DNA from: CAXBID01 sp963975495
GTDB taxonomy: Bacteria; Bacteroidota; Bacteroidia; Flavobacteriales; Flavobacteriaceae
Direction: 5' to 3'
DNA length: 10,371 nt
Assembly: GCA_963975495.1 (NCBI GenBank)
Contig: CAXBID010000123.1
Span: 1-10,371 of the forward strand
The notes under the pieces are model-generated. The model made no database searches. It worked only from the letters and a program-made list of their open reading frames with translations, and had not been told where the DNA came from. Below are positions 1 through 7,683 of this stretch, one piece after another (the stretch's first letter is position 1; the number at the start of each line of letters is the position of its first letter). The translations under genes were made by a program, and so were the position numbers.

Positions 1-46
1 AACTTCCATAACGAGAATTCGATACCCAAGGGAATGACTATTGTGG

Positions 47-60
47 AAGCTACATAGCTT
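47..60. repeat. short intergenic inverted repeat
   Basis: The sequence AAGCTA-CA-TAGCTT forms perfect 6-bp arms around a 2-base spacer. It is followed after two bases by a second palindrome. The function is unknown; it could be a short interspersed element or a weak transcript end for a gene lying to the left of the window. Confidence 0.4.
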
Positions 61-62
61 GT

Positions 63-78
63 CCCGATAACAATCGGG
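63..78. repeat. short intergenic palindrome CCCGAT-AACA-ATCGGG
   Basis: Perfect 6-bp arms flank a 4-base loop, and G.T pairs could extend the stem by two or three more positions. No T-run follows, so it is a poor intrinsic terminator. It lies about 30 bases before the nucleotidyltransferase start. From memory, near-identical CCCGAT...ATCGGG palindromes are common between genes in Flavobacteriaceae, which would make it an interspersed repeat; a genome search would settle this. Confidence 0.5.
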
Positions 79-109
79 GTGACCAATAAAAAACAAATAA
101 AATAGACAC

Positions 110-400
110 ATGAAATCAAGCATAGAAATAGAGAAGAAATTAAAAAAATTAAAACCAATTTTGTTCCAAAAATATTTTGTGGACAAGATTGGGTATTTTG
201 GTTCTTTTTCACGAAATGAACAGACAAAAGACTCCGACATAGATATTTTGGTGTCTTTTAGGAAACCACTGGGATGGGAATTTTTTGACCTTCAGGAACT
301 TTTGGAGAATGAATTAAAGTTAAAGGTTGATTTGGTATCGGACAAAGCCATCAAAAAACAATTAAAACAGGTTATTTTAAATAGTGTTAAGTACGTATGA
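110..400 (+). CDS. mntA: MntA-type minimal nucleotidyltransferase (antitoxin of a HEPN/MNT pair)
   Basis: This 96-residue protein is a stand-alone minimal nucleotidyltransferase domain. The diagnostic GSx10DxD motif is complete: G31-S32, then ten residues, then D43-x-D45. The third metal-binding acid is probably D74 in KVDLV. In characterised pairs such as the Shewanella one, MntA transfers AMP from ATP to a tyrosine of the partner HEPN toxin and so inactivates it; that role is inferred here from the intact motif and the neighbour. The ATG follows an A-rich leader with no Shine-Dalgarno, as is normal for this phylum. The gene ends inside the start of the next one (ATGA overlap), which indicates translational coupling and balanced synthesis. 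The length is usual for the family. The protein is presumably cytoplasmic, as no signal peptide or membrane segment is seen. Confidence 0.9.
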   Translation: MKSSIEIEKKLKKLKPILFQKYFVDKIGYFGSFSRNEQTKDSDIDILVSFRKPLGWEFFDLQELLENELKLKVDLVSDKAIKKQLKQVILNSVKYV

Positions 401-768
401 GCCCCATTAAAAGAGAATTTATTCTTTACCTTGAAGATATGCTTCAATCCATGCATAGGATAGAAGCATATATTGGCGACCTTGACTTCAGGACATTTAA
501 AATAACCTACATGGTTGTAGATGCCATTGTTAGGAATTTTGAAATTATAGGCGAGGCATCAAAGAATATACCAACTGAAATACAGGAAAAATATCCTGAA
601 ATTCCATGGAGAAAAATGTACGGATTAAGAAATTTAATTGCTCACGAATACTTTGGAATTGACCATGAAATGATTTGGGAAATTGCAAAAAATAATCTGC
701 CCCAAAACCGAATAGATTTACAAAAGGTTATAGAAAAAGAAAAAGCGCAGGGTGGTAGCAATGTATAA
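397..768 (+). CDS. hepT: HepT-type HEPN-domain ribonuclease toxin (DUF86 family)
   Basis: This 123-residue, mostly helical protein is a HEPN domain of the HepT/DUF86 family. The catalytic Rx4HxY motif is intact: R78, four residues, H83, x, Y85 (RNLIAHEY). A conserved segment around G52-E53-A54 (IIGEASKNIP) is also typical. HEPN toxins of this family act as RNases, with R and H at the active site; the tyrosine is the AMP acceptor for MntA in studied systems. The ATG at 397 overlaps the end of the nucleotidyltransferase gene, so both are made from one message. No signal peptide or membrane segment is seen. Because both active sites look intact, the pair is probably a working toxin-antitoxin module, of a type often linked to phage defence or plasmid/island maintenance. 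The RNA target cannot be told from sequence. Confidence 0.9.
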   Translation: MSPIKREFILYLEDMLQSMHRIEAYIGDLDFRTFKITYMVVDAIVRNFEIIGEASKNIPTEIQEKYPEIPWRKMYGLRNLIAHEYFGIDHEMIWEIAKNNLPQNRIDLQKVIEKEKAQGGSNV

Positions 769-775
769 AGGCAAC

Positions 776-793
776 CTGCCTACAAATAGGCAG
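776..793. repeat. intergenic palindrome CTGCCTA-CAAA-TAGGCAG
   Basis: Perfect 7-bp arms flank a 4-base loop, starting eight bases after the HEPN stop codon. There is no T-run after it, so it is not a textbook terminator, although it could still end or stabilise the toxin-antitoxin transcript. From memory, CTGCCT...AGGCAG palindromes recur in flavobacterial intergenic DNA, so it may be an interspersed repeat. Confidence 0.55.
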
Positions 794-817
794 ATGGACG
801 TCTCAGTAGTAAATTAA

Positions 818-841
818 AGGGTTGAAGCCTGCTTCAACTTT
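818..841 (+). terminator. possible hairpin terminator after the toxin-antitoxin operon
   Basis: GTTGAAGC-CT-GCTTCAAC gives perfect 8-bp arms (821-828 and 831-838) with only a 2-base spacer. Two G.T pairs and one A-T pair extend the stem to 818-841. The right arm runs into TTTAT, a short and weak T-tract. It could terminate the mntA-hepT message; with such a tight loop it could equally be a protein-binding palindrome in front of the next gene. Confidence 0.4.
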
Positions 842-906
842 ATGAAACTTGACATGAATGAAGCCCTAAATCGACCAATTTTCATAAACAAACAACACGA
901 ATCAAC

Positions 907-2601
907 GTGCAAAAAACCTGCTTTTTCCTCCTTAATATATATATGCTATTCGCTTCGGAATTATTTTGTCAAAACTTACATTTAAAAATCGACGGAAGCT
1001 CAAGCTATGAAACCCAGGTTATTGATTCTACAAATTACTTGAAGGTTCATGAAAATTTTGCTTCTATTCAGCTTGAAGTTGACTCCATTCAAAAGCTACT
1101 TTACAAGAAAGGCTACATTGAAAATGAATTAAAAAATATTAACAAAAAAAACGACTCAACTTTTCTTGCAAAATTTCATTTAAAAAAGAAATTCAACACC
1201 ATATATATATACTACACAAACTCTGGGGTTGACACATCTATTTTAAATTTAGTTTCCAACGCTGTTTTTGATAATTATTTCATATTGGATTTTAGTGAAG
1301 TTGAAGATGCATTAAACATTATTAACACAAGAATTACAGAACAGGGATTACCGTTTTCAAAATTAAAGCTATCTAATATTCAAGTTAAAGGAAACGATAA
1401 TTTAATGGCCGATTTGATAATTGAATCAAACAAGAAAGAACGCACCATTAACGCTATTGAAATTAAAGGGTATGAAAAATTCCCGCGTTCGTATTTAAAG
1501 CACTACTTAAAAATTAAACCCAAACAAACCTTTAATTTAAGTACTATAAAGAGAAAAACAGAACAACTGAATGATTTAAGATTTGCAAATCAAATAAAAC
1601 CGCCTGAGGTTTTATTTTCCAAAGATTCAACCACCTTATATTTGTACTTGGAAAAAGCTAAAAGCAACTCCTTTGATGGTTTCTTGGGTTTTGGGACAAA
1701 TGAAGAAACCAATAACATAGAATTTGACGGTTACTTGAATTTAAACCTTACCAACAACTTAAACTTTGGTGAATCATTTAGGCTACTGTACAAAAGTGAT
1801 GAAAATGACCAAGATACTTTTAAAACAGACATCACATTACCTTATTTATTCAAATCTCCTGTTGGTGTTGATTTACAATTACAAATTTTCAAAAGAGATT
1901 CTTCTTTCACCACCGTGAATCAATTTGCAAAATTACATTATCAAATAAACTCAAAACATAAAGTTTATGCTGGTATAATAAATTCGGAGTCAAATAACTT
2001 GCTTAATGAAAATGCTACACTGAATATAATAGACTATAAAACCAATTATTATTCTTTTGCTTACGAATACCTAAATCCTCAAAATTCCAATTTACTATTT
2101 CCTTTTAATGCTAAATTCTATCTTGAAACTAATTTTGGTCAACGCAAATTAACTAATGAATCTCAAAATCAGTCTTTATTTGCAATTGATGCCTTCAAGA
2201 TTTTTAATCTAAATATCAAAAACAGTATTTATACCAGATTAAATGTTTCTTCATTGATATCAGACACTTACTTGGAAAATGAACTATTCAGATTTGGAGG
2301 TATTAATTCTATTCGAGGCTTTGAAGAGAACAGTTTACTCGCTTCGCAATACGCATTAATAAATACAGAATACCGATATCAACTAAGCAATAGTATCTAC
2401 ATGCACTCTATTACTGATGTTGCTTATTTTGAAAACAAAGTCCAAAATACCAAAGAAAAGCTATTTGGATACGGCTTTGGTTTTGGTCTTTTGACTAAAG
2501 CTGGCTTATTCCGATTCAATTACGCTAACGGTAAATTAGAGAATCAGAAATTTAAGCTATCAAATTCTAAGATACACTTAAGTTTGACTACAAATTTTTA
2601 G
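907..2601 (+). CDS. Omp85-superfamily (BamA/TamA-like) outer-membrane protein
   Basis: This 564-residue protein begins with a hydrophobic export signal (about residues 4-22). Periplasmic POTRA-like segments span about 30-255; the clearest is the third (about 180-250, starting INAIEIKGYEKFP), and the pattern suggests three, as in TamA. A barrel domain follows from about 255 to the end. The Omp85 hallmark loop is present as GGINSIRGFEE (IRGF at 469-472). The barrel closes with GYGFGFGLLTKAG and a final -LTTNF whose terminal Phe is the usual barrel-assembly signal. Such proteins insert or translocate other proteins at the outer membrane; the substrate here is unknown. The start is GTG: no ATG lies in frame between the upstream stop (859-861) and 907, and the later in-frame ATG at 943 would destroy the signal peptide. 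It is shorter than BamA, which is usually above 750 residues, so it is not the essential BamA. The coding DNA is visibly more A/T-rich than the susC-like gene. Confidence 0.85.
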   Translation: MQKTCFFLLNIYMLFASELFCQNLHLKIDGSSSYETQVIDSTNYLKVHENFASIQLEVDSIQKLLYKKGYIENELKNINKKNDSTFLAKFHLKKKFNTIYIYYTNSGVDTSILNLVSNAVFDNYFILDFSEVEDALNIINTRITEQGLPFSKLKLSNIQVKGNDNLMADLIIESNKKERTINAIEIKGYEKFPRSYLKHYLKIKPKQTFNLSTIKRKTEQLNDLRFANQIKPPEVLFSKDSTTLYLYLEKAKSNSFDGFLGFGTNEETNNIEFDGYLNLNLTNNLNFGESFRLLYKSDENDQDTFKTDITLPYLFKSPVGVDLQLQIFKRDSSFTTVNQFAKLHYQINSKHKVYAGIINSESNNLLNENATLNIIDYKTNYYSFAYEYLNPQNSNLLFPFNAKFYLETNFGQRKLTNESQNQSLFAIDAFKIFNLNIKNSIYTRLNVSSLISDTYLENELFRFGGINSIRGFEENSLLASQYALINTEYRYQLSNSIYMHSITDVAYFENKVQNTKEKLFGYGFGFGLLTKAGLFRFNYANGKLENQKFKLSNSKIHLSLTTNF

Positions 2602-2619
2602 TATTTTTTTGTGTTTCTC

Positions 2620-2650
2620 TTAAAATTTGCACCCAAAAAGCAAATTTTAA
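2620..2650. terminator. 11-bp perfect inverted repeat between omp85-like and susC-like genes
   Basis: TTAAAATTTGC (2620-2630) and GCAAATTTTAA (2640-2650) are perfect reverse complements around a 9-base A-rich loop. The hairpin starts 18 bases after the Omp85 stop and could end that transcript, but the sequence after it (CCATTATTTATTG) is only moderately T-rich. It also ends just ten bases before the candidate -33 box of the susC promoter, so it could instead be an operator for a dimeric regulator. The symmetry is certain; the role is not. Confidence 0.5.
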
Positions 2651-2660
2651 CCATTATTTA

Positions 2661-2691
2661 TTGTTTTATTAACTTTTTATTATGATTTTTG
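2661..2691 (+). promoter_or_regulatory. candidate Bacteroidetes-type promoter for the susC-like operon
   Basis: TTG at 2661-2663 (-33 type) is separated by 20 bases from GATTTTTG at 2684-2691. The latter matches the phylum's TAnnTTTG -7 box at five of six defined positions. This would place the transcription start about 5-8 bases downstream and leave a leader of roughly 20 bases before the ATG at 2719. In A/T-rich DNA such matches arise by chance, so confidence is modest. Confidence 0.4.
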
Positions 2692-2718
2692 GCATTGACT
2701 AATTCAAATAATTATAAA

Positions 2719-5700
2719 ATGAAAACAAAGTTTAGTGGAATTCTAACGCTATTACTAGCGTTTGTTGTGCAACTAACGTTTGCACAAGAAAAGACAATTT
2801 CAGGTACGGTATCAGACAATTCTGGCTTACCCCTTCCTGGAGCAACTGTCTTAGTTAAAGGTACCGCAACAGGTACATCAACAGATTTTGATGGTAATTA
2901 CTCAATTAGAGCCAACCAAGGCGCTACTTTGGTGTATAGTTTTGTTGGTTATACCAAAAAAGAAGTTGCCGTTGGTGCCAGTAACACAATTAATGTTACT
3001 TTACAAGAGGATGCTACTGCCTTGGAAGAGGTAGTTGTTACCGCATTTGGTATTAAGAGAAATCCAAATGATCTTGGTTATGCAGTAAGCAAAGTAGAAA
3101 CACAAGAATTAATTGAGAACTCTGAACCAGATTTAGTGCGTTCCTTAGCAGGTAAAGTACCTGGTGTAGATGTGAACTTCTCTACTGGTATAGCTGGTGC
3201 TTCCAATAGAATTCAAATTCGTGGTAATACGTCTCTCGATGGTGGGCAACCGCTTATTATTGTGGATGGTATTGCTTTTGATAACTCTCAGGTGTCAACA
3301 TCAAGTCAAACACTTGGCGGTGGTGGTTATGAGTCTGGGATATCAAATATAGACCCTAATAACATTGAGTCTATGACGGTACTAAAAAGTACAGCTGCTG
3401 CGGCACTTTATGGTTCTAGAGCTACAAATGGTGTGATTGTTATTACTACAAAATCTGGATCACTTAGAACTGGAGAATCCGTAAATAGAAAATTAGACGT
3501 TAACGTAAGTTCTGGTCTTTATTTTGAAACTATAGCTAATTTACCTGAATACCAAAACAAATATGGTAACGGTGTAAATTACGGTTATGTTAATGCCAAT
3601 GGTTCTTGGGGACCTGCTTTTGACACTTTGGAAACCATTCCAACGTGGCCAAATTTATTAAATGCCTTCCCTGACCAATTTGGTCCAACTGTGCCTTATG
3701 TTGCGCAACCAAATAATGTTGAAGACTTATTTAGAACAGGGGTTGTTCAAGACAACTCTGTAAGTGCCTCATACAATGACGAAAATGGTAGTTTTAGTGT
3801 GACCTTATCAGATTTAGCACAAGAAGGTTATATTCCATTCAATACTTATGATAGAACAAATTTTTCAGCTGGTGGTACGTTTAAACTTTCAAACAACCTA
3901 ACGGTAGGTGGTAATTTAAGTTATTCCAATACCGATCAGGTAGGTGGGTTCTTAGGTAATAACCAATTTCCTGGTTCTGCGTCATCATTTGCACGTGCAC
4001 TTTGGCTTGGTAGAACATGGGATTTATCGCTTCCGTACATAGACCCAGTAACTGGGGGCCCTGTAGTGCCTAATGGCGGATGGGATCACCCGCTTTGGTC
4101 ATGGGAAAACGATCAAATTCTTACAGGAACCGATAGAATTGTTACCGGTTTTAATGCTGCTTATACCTTTAACGACCATATTTCTGCATCGTTTAGAGTA
4201 GGTTACAATAAATATGCTCTTGAGAGAAGACAAATTCGTCACCCACAATCAAGAGCATCTGCAGCAGACGGCGGATCACTTCTGTTAGATGCTTTTACAA
4301 ATGAAGATATCGAATCTACATTTTTATTGAATTTTGATTATGATTTATCTGAAGATATTGGCTTTAATGCCATTACTGGTATTAACACCTTACAAAACAC
4401 CACAAAACGTGATGCCAGTTTAGGCTCTACGTTTGTAGTACCAGATATATATAATTTACGTAATACCCTTACAGTAGCTTCTCTAGTTGATTCATACACT
4501 AGATCTAGAAATATTGGTGTGTTTGCTGATGTCACTTTCTCGTATAAAGACTTTTTGTTTTTAAACGCTACAGGAAGAAATGACTGGAGTTCAACGCTCC
4601 CTTTAGATAACCGATCTTATTTCTATCCATCTGCTAGTATGTCTTTAATATTTACAGAGGCTCTTAATATACAAAGTGATGTTTTAACATTTGGTAAGCT
4701 AAGAGGTGGTTTTGCTTCTGTTGGTAATGATGCTCCTGCGGAATTTTTAAATACAACATTCGCTATTCGTGATGCTTTTAATGGTAATGCTATTGTATCA
4801 AATAGAACTTTAACAACAGAAGGACTAGGCGATCAAGAAATTACGCCAGAGTTTACAGATGAAATTGAATTTGGAGCTGATTTAGAATTTTTTAATAGAC
4901 GTATTGCGGTTGATTTTAGTTGGTATAAAAAAACAACCACAGATTTAATTGCGGATGTAAGTGTGCCATCATCGAGTGGATTCCAAAGATTTAATACCAA
5001 TATTGGAGAAATACAAAATACGGGGGTTGAAATTGGATTAACTCTAATTCCGATACAAACGGATAACTTTAAGTGGACCTCGTTTACAACCTTTACTAGA
5101 AACGTGAATGAAGTTACTGAATTAGTAGAAGGTGTTGATAGAATTCAACTAGCACCAAATCAAATTGCATATGCACAAGTAGGGCAGCCCTTTGGTGTGT
5201 TTTATGGTTCTCGATTTGCAAGAGATGATGACGGTAATTACTTAATTAACGAAGCTGGGGGCGGTATCATCCAAGATTTAGAAAATGGTATTGTAGGAGA
5301 TCCAAATCCTGATTTTAAAATAGGCTTTATTAACAGTTTTAAATATAAAAATTTCACGTTACGTTCTCAAATTGATTGGAGAGAAGGTGGTGACTTACGT
5401 TCTATAAGTATCACATCCCTATTAGGTCGTGGTGTTACCAAAGACACCGAAGACAGAGAAAAGACCTTTATCATCCCAGGTTTCTTGGGTGACGGTGCAG
5501 GTAATCCAATTTTAGATGGTGCAGGTAATCAAATACCAAATACCACGCAAGTAGATATGAACGAATTGTATTTTTCTCCTGCAGGAGGCAATACCTTTGG
5601 AATCAACACCGTTGATGAAGGGAATATTTTCGATGCAACGGTTTACCGTTTAAGAGAGCTTAGTTTAACCTATGATTTCTCTCCTAAATTATTAGAAAAA

Positions 5701-5889
5701 ACACCGTTTGGTAAAATTAGTTTGAGTATAGTTGGTAATAACTTGTGGTATTTTGCACCTAATGTGCCTAAATACACAAACTTTGATCCTGAAGTTACTT
5801 CTTTTGGTTCAGGAGCCATTCAAGGTATTGAAATTACTACAGCACCAACTGGTAAACGTTACGGATTTAAAGTTAACTTAACATTTTAA
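2719..5889 (+). CDS. SusC/RagA-family TonB-linked outer-membrane transporter
   Basis: With the ATG at 2719 the protein has 1056 residues. A classical signal peptide ends at ...LTFA-Q (cleavage after A22). A TTG ten codons upstream (2689) is in frame but would put a polar extension before the signal peptide. Next come a carboxypeptidase-regulatory-like beta-sandwich (about 24-97, with PLPGATVLVKGT and DFDGNYSI), a TonB-box region (EEVVVTAFG, 103-111), and a plug domain with QIRGNTSLDG, PLIIVDG and its typical end AALYGSRATNGVIVITTKSG (about 227-246). A 22-strand-type barrel runs to the C-terminal YGFKVNLTF. No secretin/STN signalling domain precedes the sandwich, so control through a FecR-type anti-sigma factor is unlikely. 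SusC proteins form the TonB-powered channel beneath a SusD lid, which here is encoded nine bases downstream. The substrate cannot be read from sequence; glycan, peptide or other oligomers are all possible. Confidence 0.96.
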   Translation: MKTKFSGILTLLLAFVVQLTFAQEKTISGTVSDNSGLPLPGATVLVKGTATGTSTDFDGNYSIRANQGATLVYSFVGYTKKEVAVGASNTINVTLQEDATALEEVVVTAFGIKRNPNDLGYAVSKVETQELIENSEPDLVRSLAGKVPGVDVNFSTGIAGASNRIQIRGNTSLDGGQPLIIVDGIAFDNSQVSTSSQTLGGGGYESGISNIDPNNIESMTVLKSTAAAALYGSRATNGVIVITTKSGSLRTGESVNRKLDVNVSSGLYFETIANLPEYQNKYGNGVNYGYVNANGSWGPAFDTLETIPTWPNLLNAFPDQFGPTVPYVAQPNNVEDLFRTGVVQDNSVSASYNDENGSFSVTLSDLAQEGYIPFNTYDRTNFSAGGTFKLSNNLTVGGNLSYSNTDQVGGFLGNNQFPGSASSFARALWLGRTWDLSLPYIDPVTGGPVVPNGGWDHPLWSWENDQILTGTDRIVTGFNAAYTFNDHISASFRVGYNKYALERRQIRHPQSRASAADGGSLLLDAFTNEDIESTFLLNFDYDLSEDIGFNAITGINTLQNTTKRDASLGSTFVVPDIYNLRNTLTVASLVDSYTRSRNIGVFADVTFSYKDFLFLNATGRNDWSSTLPLDNRSYFYPSASMSLIFTEALNIQSDVLTFGKLRGGFASVGNDAPAEFLNTTFAIRDAFNGNAIVSNRTLTTEGLGDQEITPEFTDEIEFGADLEFFNRRIAVDFSWYKKTTTDLIADVSVPSSSGFQRFNTNIGEIQNTGVEIGLTLIPIQTDNFKWTSFTTFTRNVNEVTELVEGVDRIQLAPNQIAYAQVGQPFGVFYGSRFARDDDGNYLINEAGGGIIQDLENGIVGDPNPDFKIGFINSFKYKNFTLRSQIDWREGGDLRSISITSLLGRGVTKDTEDREKTFIIPGFLGDGAGNPILDGAGNQIPNTTQVDMNELYFSPAGGNTFGINTVDEGNIFDATVYRLRELSLTYDFSPKLLEKTPFGKISLSIVGNNLWYFAPNVPKYTNFDPEVTSFGSGAIQGIEITTAPTGKRYGFKVNLTF
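5491..5538 (+). repeat. in-frame tandem 8-residue repeat in the SusC-like barrel
   Basis: Two 24-base units encode DGAGNPIL and DGAGNQIP back to back (residues 925-940 of the transporter). The 13-base core GGTGCAGGTAATC is identical in both units. The repeat lies in a polar Gly/Asp/Asn-rich stretch likely to be an extracellular loop facing the SusD lid. It looks like a local duplication; Gly/Asn/Asp-rich loops are common in SusC proteins. Confidence 0.6.
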
Positions 5890-5898
5890 AAAAAAATT

Positions 5899-7671
5899 AT
5901 GAGAAAAATAAATTTTAAAAAGTATTCTATATACTTTTTATCTACATTAATGTTAGTATCCTTTGGATGTTCTAACTATTTAGATGTAGATACCGATACA
6001 GACAGCCCAGTGGTTGCGCCTTTAGACCTATTATTAACGGGTATTATATATAACAATGTAGCACCCTTAACCGATTTTAATTTTTGGAGTGGTGACATAT
6101 TACAAGTATATACGCATCAATTAACGGCTAGGGAAGAACAAGACCAATATGGCGCTAAAGCTGATAATGTTTTAGTAAATAATGATTGGAACAATGTCTA
6201 TTTAGGCTTAACCGATATTGAAACATTGATATCACAAGCTAGTGAAGAAGGAAACACAATCTATCAAGGTATTGGTCAACTACTTAAAGCCTATGTGATG
6301 ACAACTGCTGTCGATTTATGGGGTGACGTGCCTTTTACAGAAGCTACACAACTAACTGCGGGTATAGTAAGTCCATCCTTTGATGATGGTGAATCTATAT
6401 ATACAGCGGCTCTAGTACTTTTAGATGAAGGTAAAGCAAATGTAAATAGTGGTGCTGGTTTAGAGCCTGGTGCTGACGATCTCTTTTACGGCGGTGATGC
6501 TGCTAAATGGACAAGGTTTGCAAACTCCTTCAAATTGAAGTTGTATAACCAAATTAGATTATCATCTTTATATGATCAATCAGCGGTGAATGCATTAATT
6601 ACTGAAGATAATTTCTTCAAAACTAGTGCTGATGACTTTCAATTTAATCATACGATCAATATAGCACCTACTGATGAGCGTAATCAATTATTTCAAAGTG
6701 CATACGGTGGGGTGCAAGTAACGAATTATATAAGCCCTTGGTTCTATGAAATATTAATGGGTATGAATCCAAATATTCATACTGGTAATCCAGATCCAAG
6801 AATACCTTATTATTGGGCGAATCAATTAGAAGATGGACAATTCCCAAGAGATCAGGGAGATGCTGAAACAGGTGACCCAAATGCTGATTATTGGGATGCT
6901 TCTACAGGTTTCTTTAGTATTCGTTTTGGTAGTATAGGTCCAGATAGAGATCATGCTGTAGAAAATGACGCGACGTTCCCAGGAATCTTTCCTTGTGGTG
7001 GGCGTTATGATGACAACGAAGGCTTTGAAAGAGACATTACAAGTGGAACGGGTGTTGCACCAAAACGTATATTGACTTATGATGAGCTTTTATATGTTCA
7101 AGCAGAAATGATGCAAGTTGGTTTGATATCTGGTGATGCTGGTGATATGTTGGAAGATGCTATGACTGCAAGTTTCAAAAAAGTTGATGAGGTTGTGGCT
7201 GGTACAGGTACTACGCAAACGGTAACCGTGGTTACGCTAGATGCAAACGGTGATCCCGTACTTGATGATGATGGTAATGAGGTTACAACTCAACAACCAA
7301 TTCCAGTATTATCAGGCGAAGATGAAGTTACTGATTTTATCGATAACATTATTGCTGAATATGACGCCGCTGGTCCTGCAAAGCAGTTGGAAATCATCAT
7401 GACCCAAAAATGGGTAGCAACATACGCAGACCCAATGGATCAGTACACCGATTATAGAAGAACAGGATATCCTATTTTGGCAAATCCTTTAGGTGCTTCT
7501 CCAGAGTATCAATTAGATAATGGCGATGGTTGGCCTCTTAATGATGGCTTAACCGTTCAAAATAACCTGTTCCAAACCACTTTCTTCTGGCCTCAAACAG
7601 AGTTAGATGTTAATCAAAATGCACCGGGTCAAAAAGATCCTACGGCATTTAAAGTATTCTGGGATAACTAA
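5899..7671 (+). CDS. SusD/RagB-type nutrient-binding outer-membrane lipoprotein (SusD_2 family)
   Basis: This 590-residue lipoprotein has a basic, hydrophobic signal ending in VSFGC, with C24 the lipidated residue. The SusD fold is recognised by LWGDVPFTEA (140-149), the helix LTYDELLYVQAEM (392-404, usual form lT-xE-x-x-xxxAE), and QKWVATYADPMDQYTDYRRTGYP (503-525, given as key residues W506, D517, R520-R521, P525). The overall layout fits the SusD_2 branch better than classical SusD. It acts as the surface lid that captures ligand for the SusC channel encoded nine bases upstream. An Asp/Gly-rich stretch at 434-471, with DANGDPVLDDDGNEV, interrupts the helical core and may bind calcium. The spacing to the next gene is 12 bases, consistent with one operon. 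The ligand class is unknown. Confidence 0.95.
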   Translation: MRKINFKKYSIYFLSTLMLVSFGCSNYLDVDTDTDSPVVAPLDLLLTGIIYNNVAPLTDFNFWSGDILQVYTHQLTAREEQDQYGAKADNVLVNNDWNNVYLGLTDIETLISQASEEGNTIYQGIGQLLKAYVMTTAVDLWGDVPFTEATQLTAGIVSPSFDDGESIYTAALVLLDEGKANVNSGAGLEPGADDLFYGGDAAKWTRFANSFKLKLYNQIRLSSLYDQSAVNALITEDNFFKTSADDFQFNHTINIAPTDERNQLFQSAYGGVQVTNYISPWFYEILMGMNPNIHTGNPDPRIPYYWANQLEDGQFPRDQGDAETGDPNADYWDASTGFFSIRFGSIGPDRDHAVENDATFPGIFPCGGRYDDNEGFERDITSGTGVAPKRILTYDELLYVQAEMMQVGLISGDAGDMLEDAMTASFKKVDEVVAGTGTTQTVTVVTLDANGDPVLDDDGNEVTTQQPIPVLSGEDEVTDFIDNIIAEYDAAGPAKQLEIIMTQKWVATYADPMDQYTDYRRTGYPILANPLGASPEYQLDNGDGWPLNDGLTVQNNLFQTTFFWPQTELDVNQNAPGQKDPTAFKVFWDN

Positions 7672-7683
7672 AAAAATAAAAAG

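Noticed and set aside
1..57. Open frame ending in TAG at 55-57, possible 3' end of an upstream gene
   Set aside because: Only 18 codons (NFHNENSIPKGMTIVEAT) are available, with no recognisable family, and the stretch runs into palindromic intergenic DNA. It could equally be non-coding repeat sequence.
849..883. TTGACA at 849-854 as a promoter for the Omp85-like gene
   Set aside because: No TATAAT-like box sits at 16-18 bases, and the best TAnnTTTG-like match (CAATTTTC at 876) is poor and too far from the TTG.
2689..2718. TTG at 2689 as the start of the SusC-like gene
   Set aside because: It would add ten polar residues before a textbook signal peptide and overlaps the candidate -7 box; ATG 2719 is preferred.
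4338..4535. Minus-strand open frame of 65 codons inside the SusC-like gene
   Set aside because: It is a shadow of a confidently assigned coding region on the + strand, with no protein signature of its own.
6668..6880. Minus-strand open frame of 70 codons inside the SusD-like gene
   Set aside because: It lies wholly within a conserved SusD coding region and shows no domain or start context.
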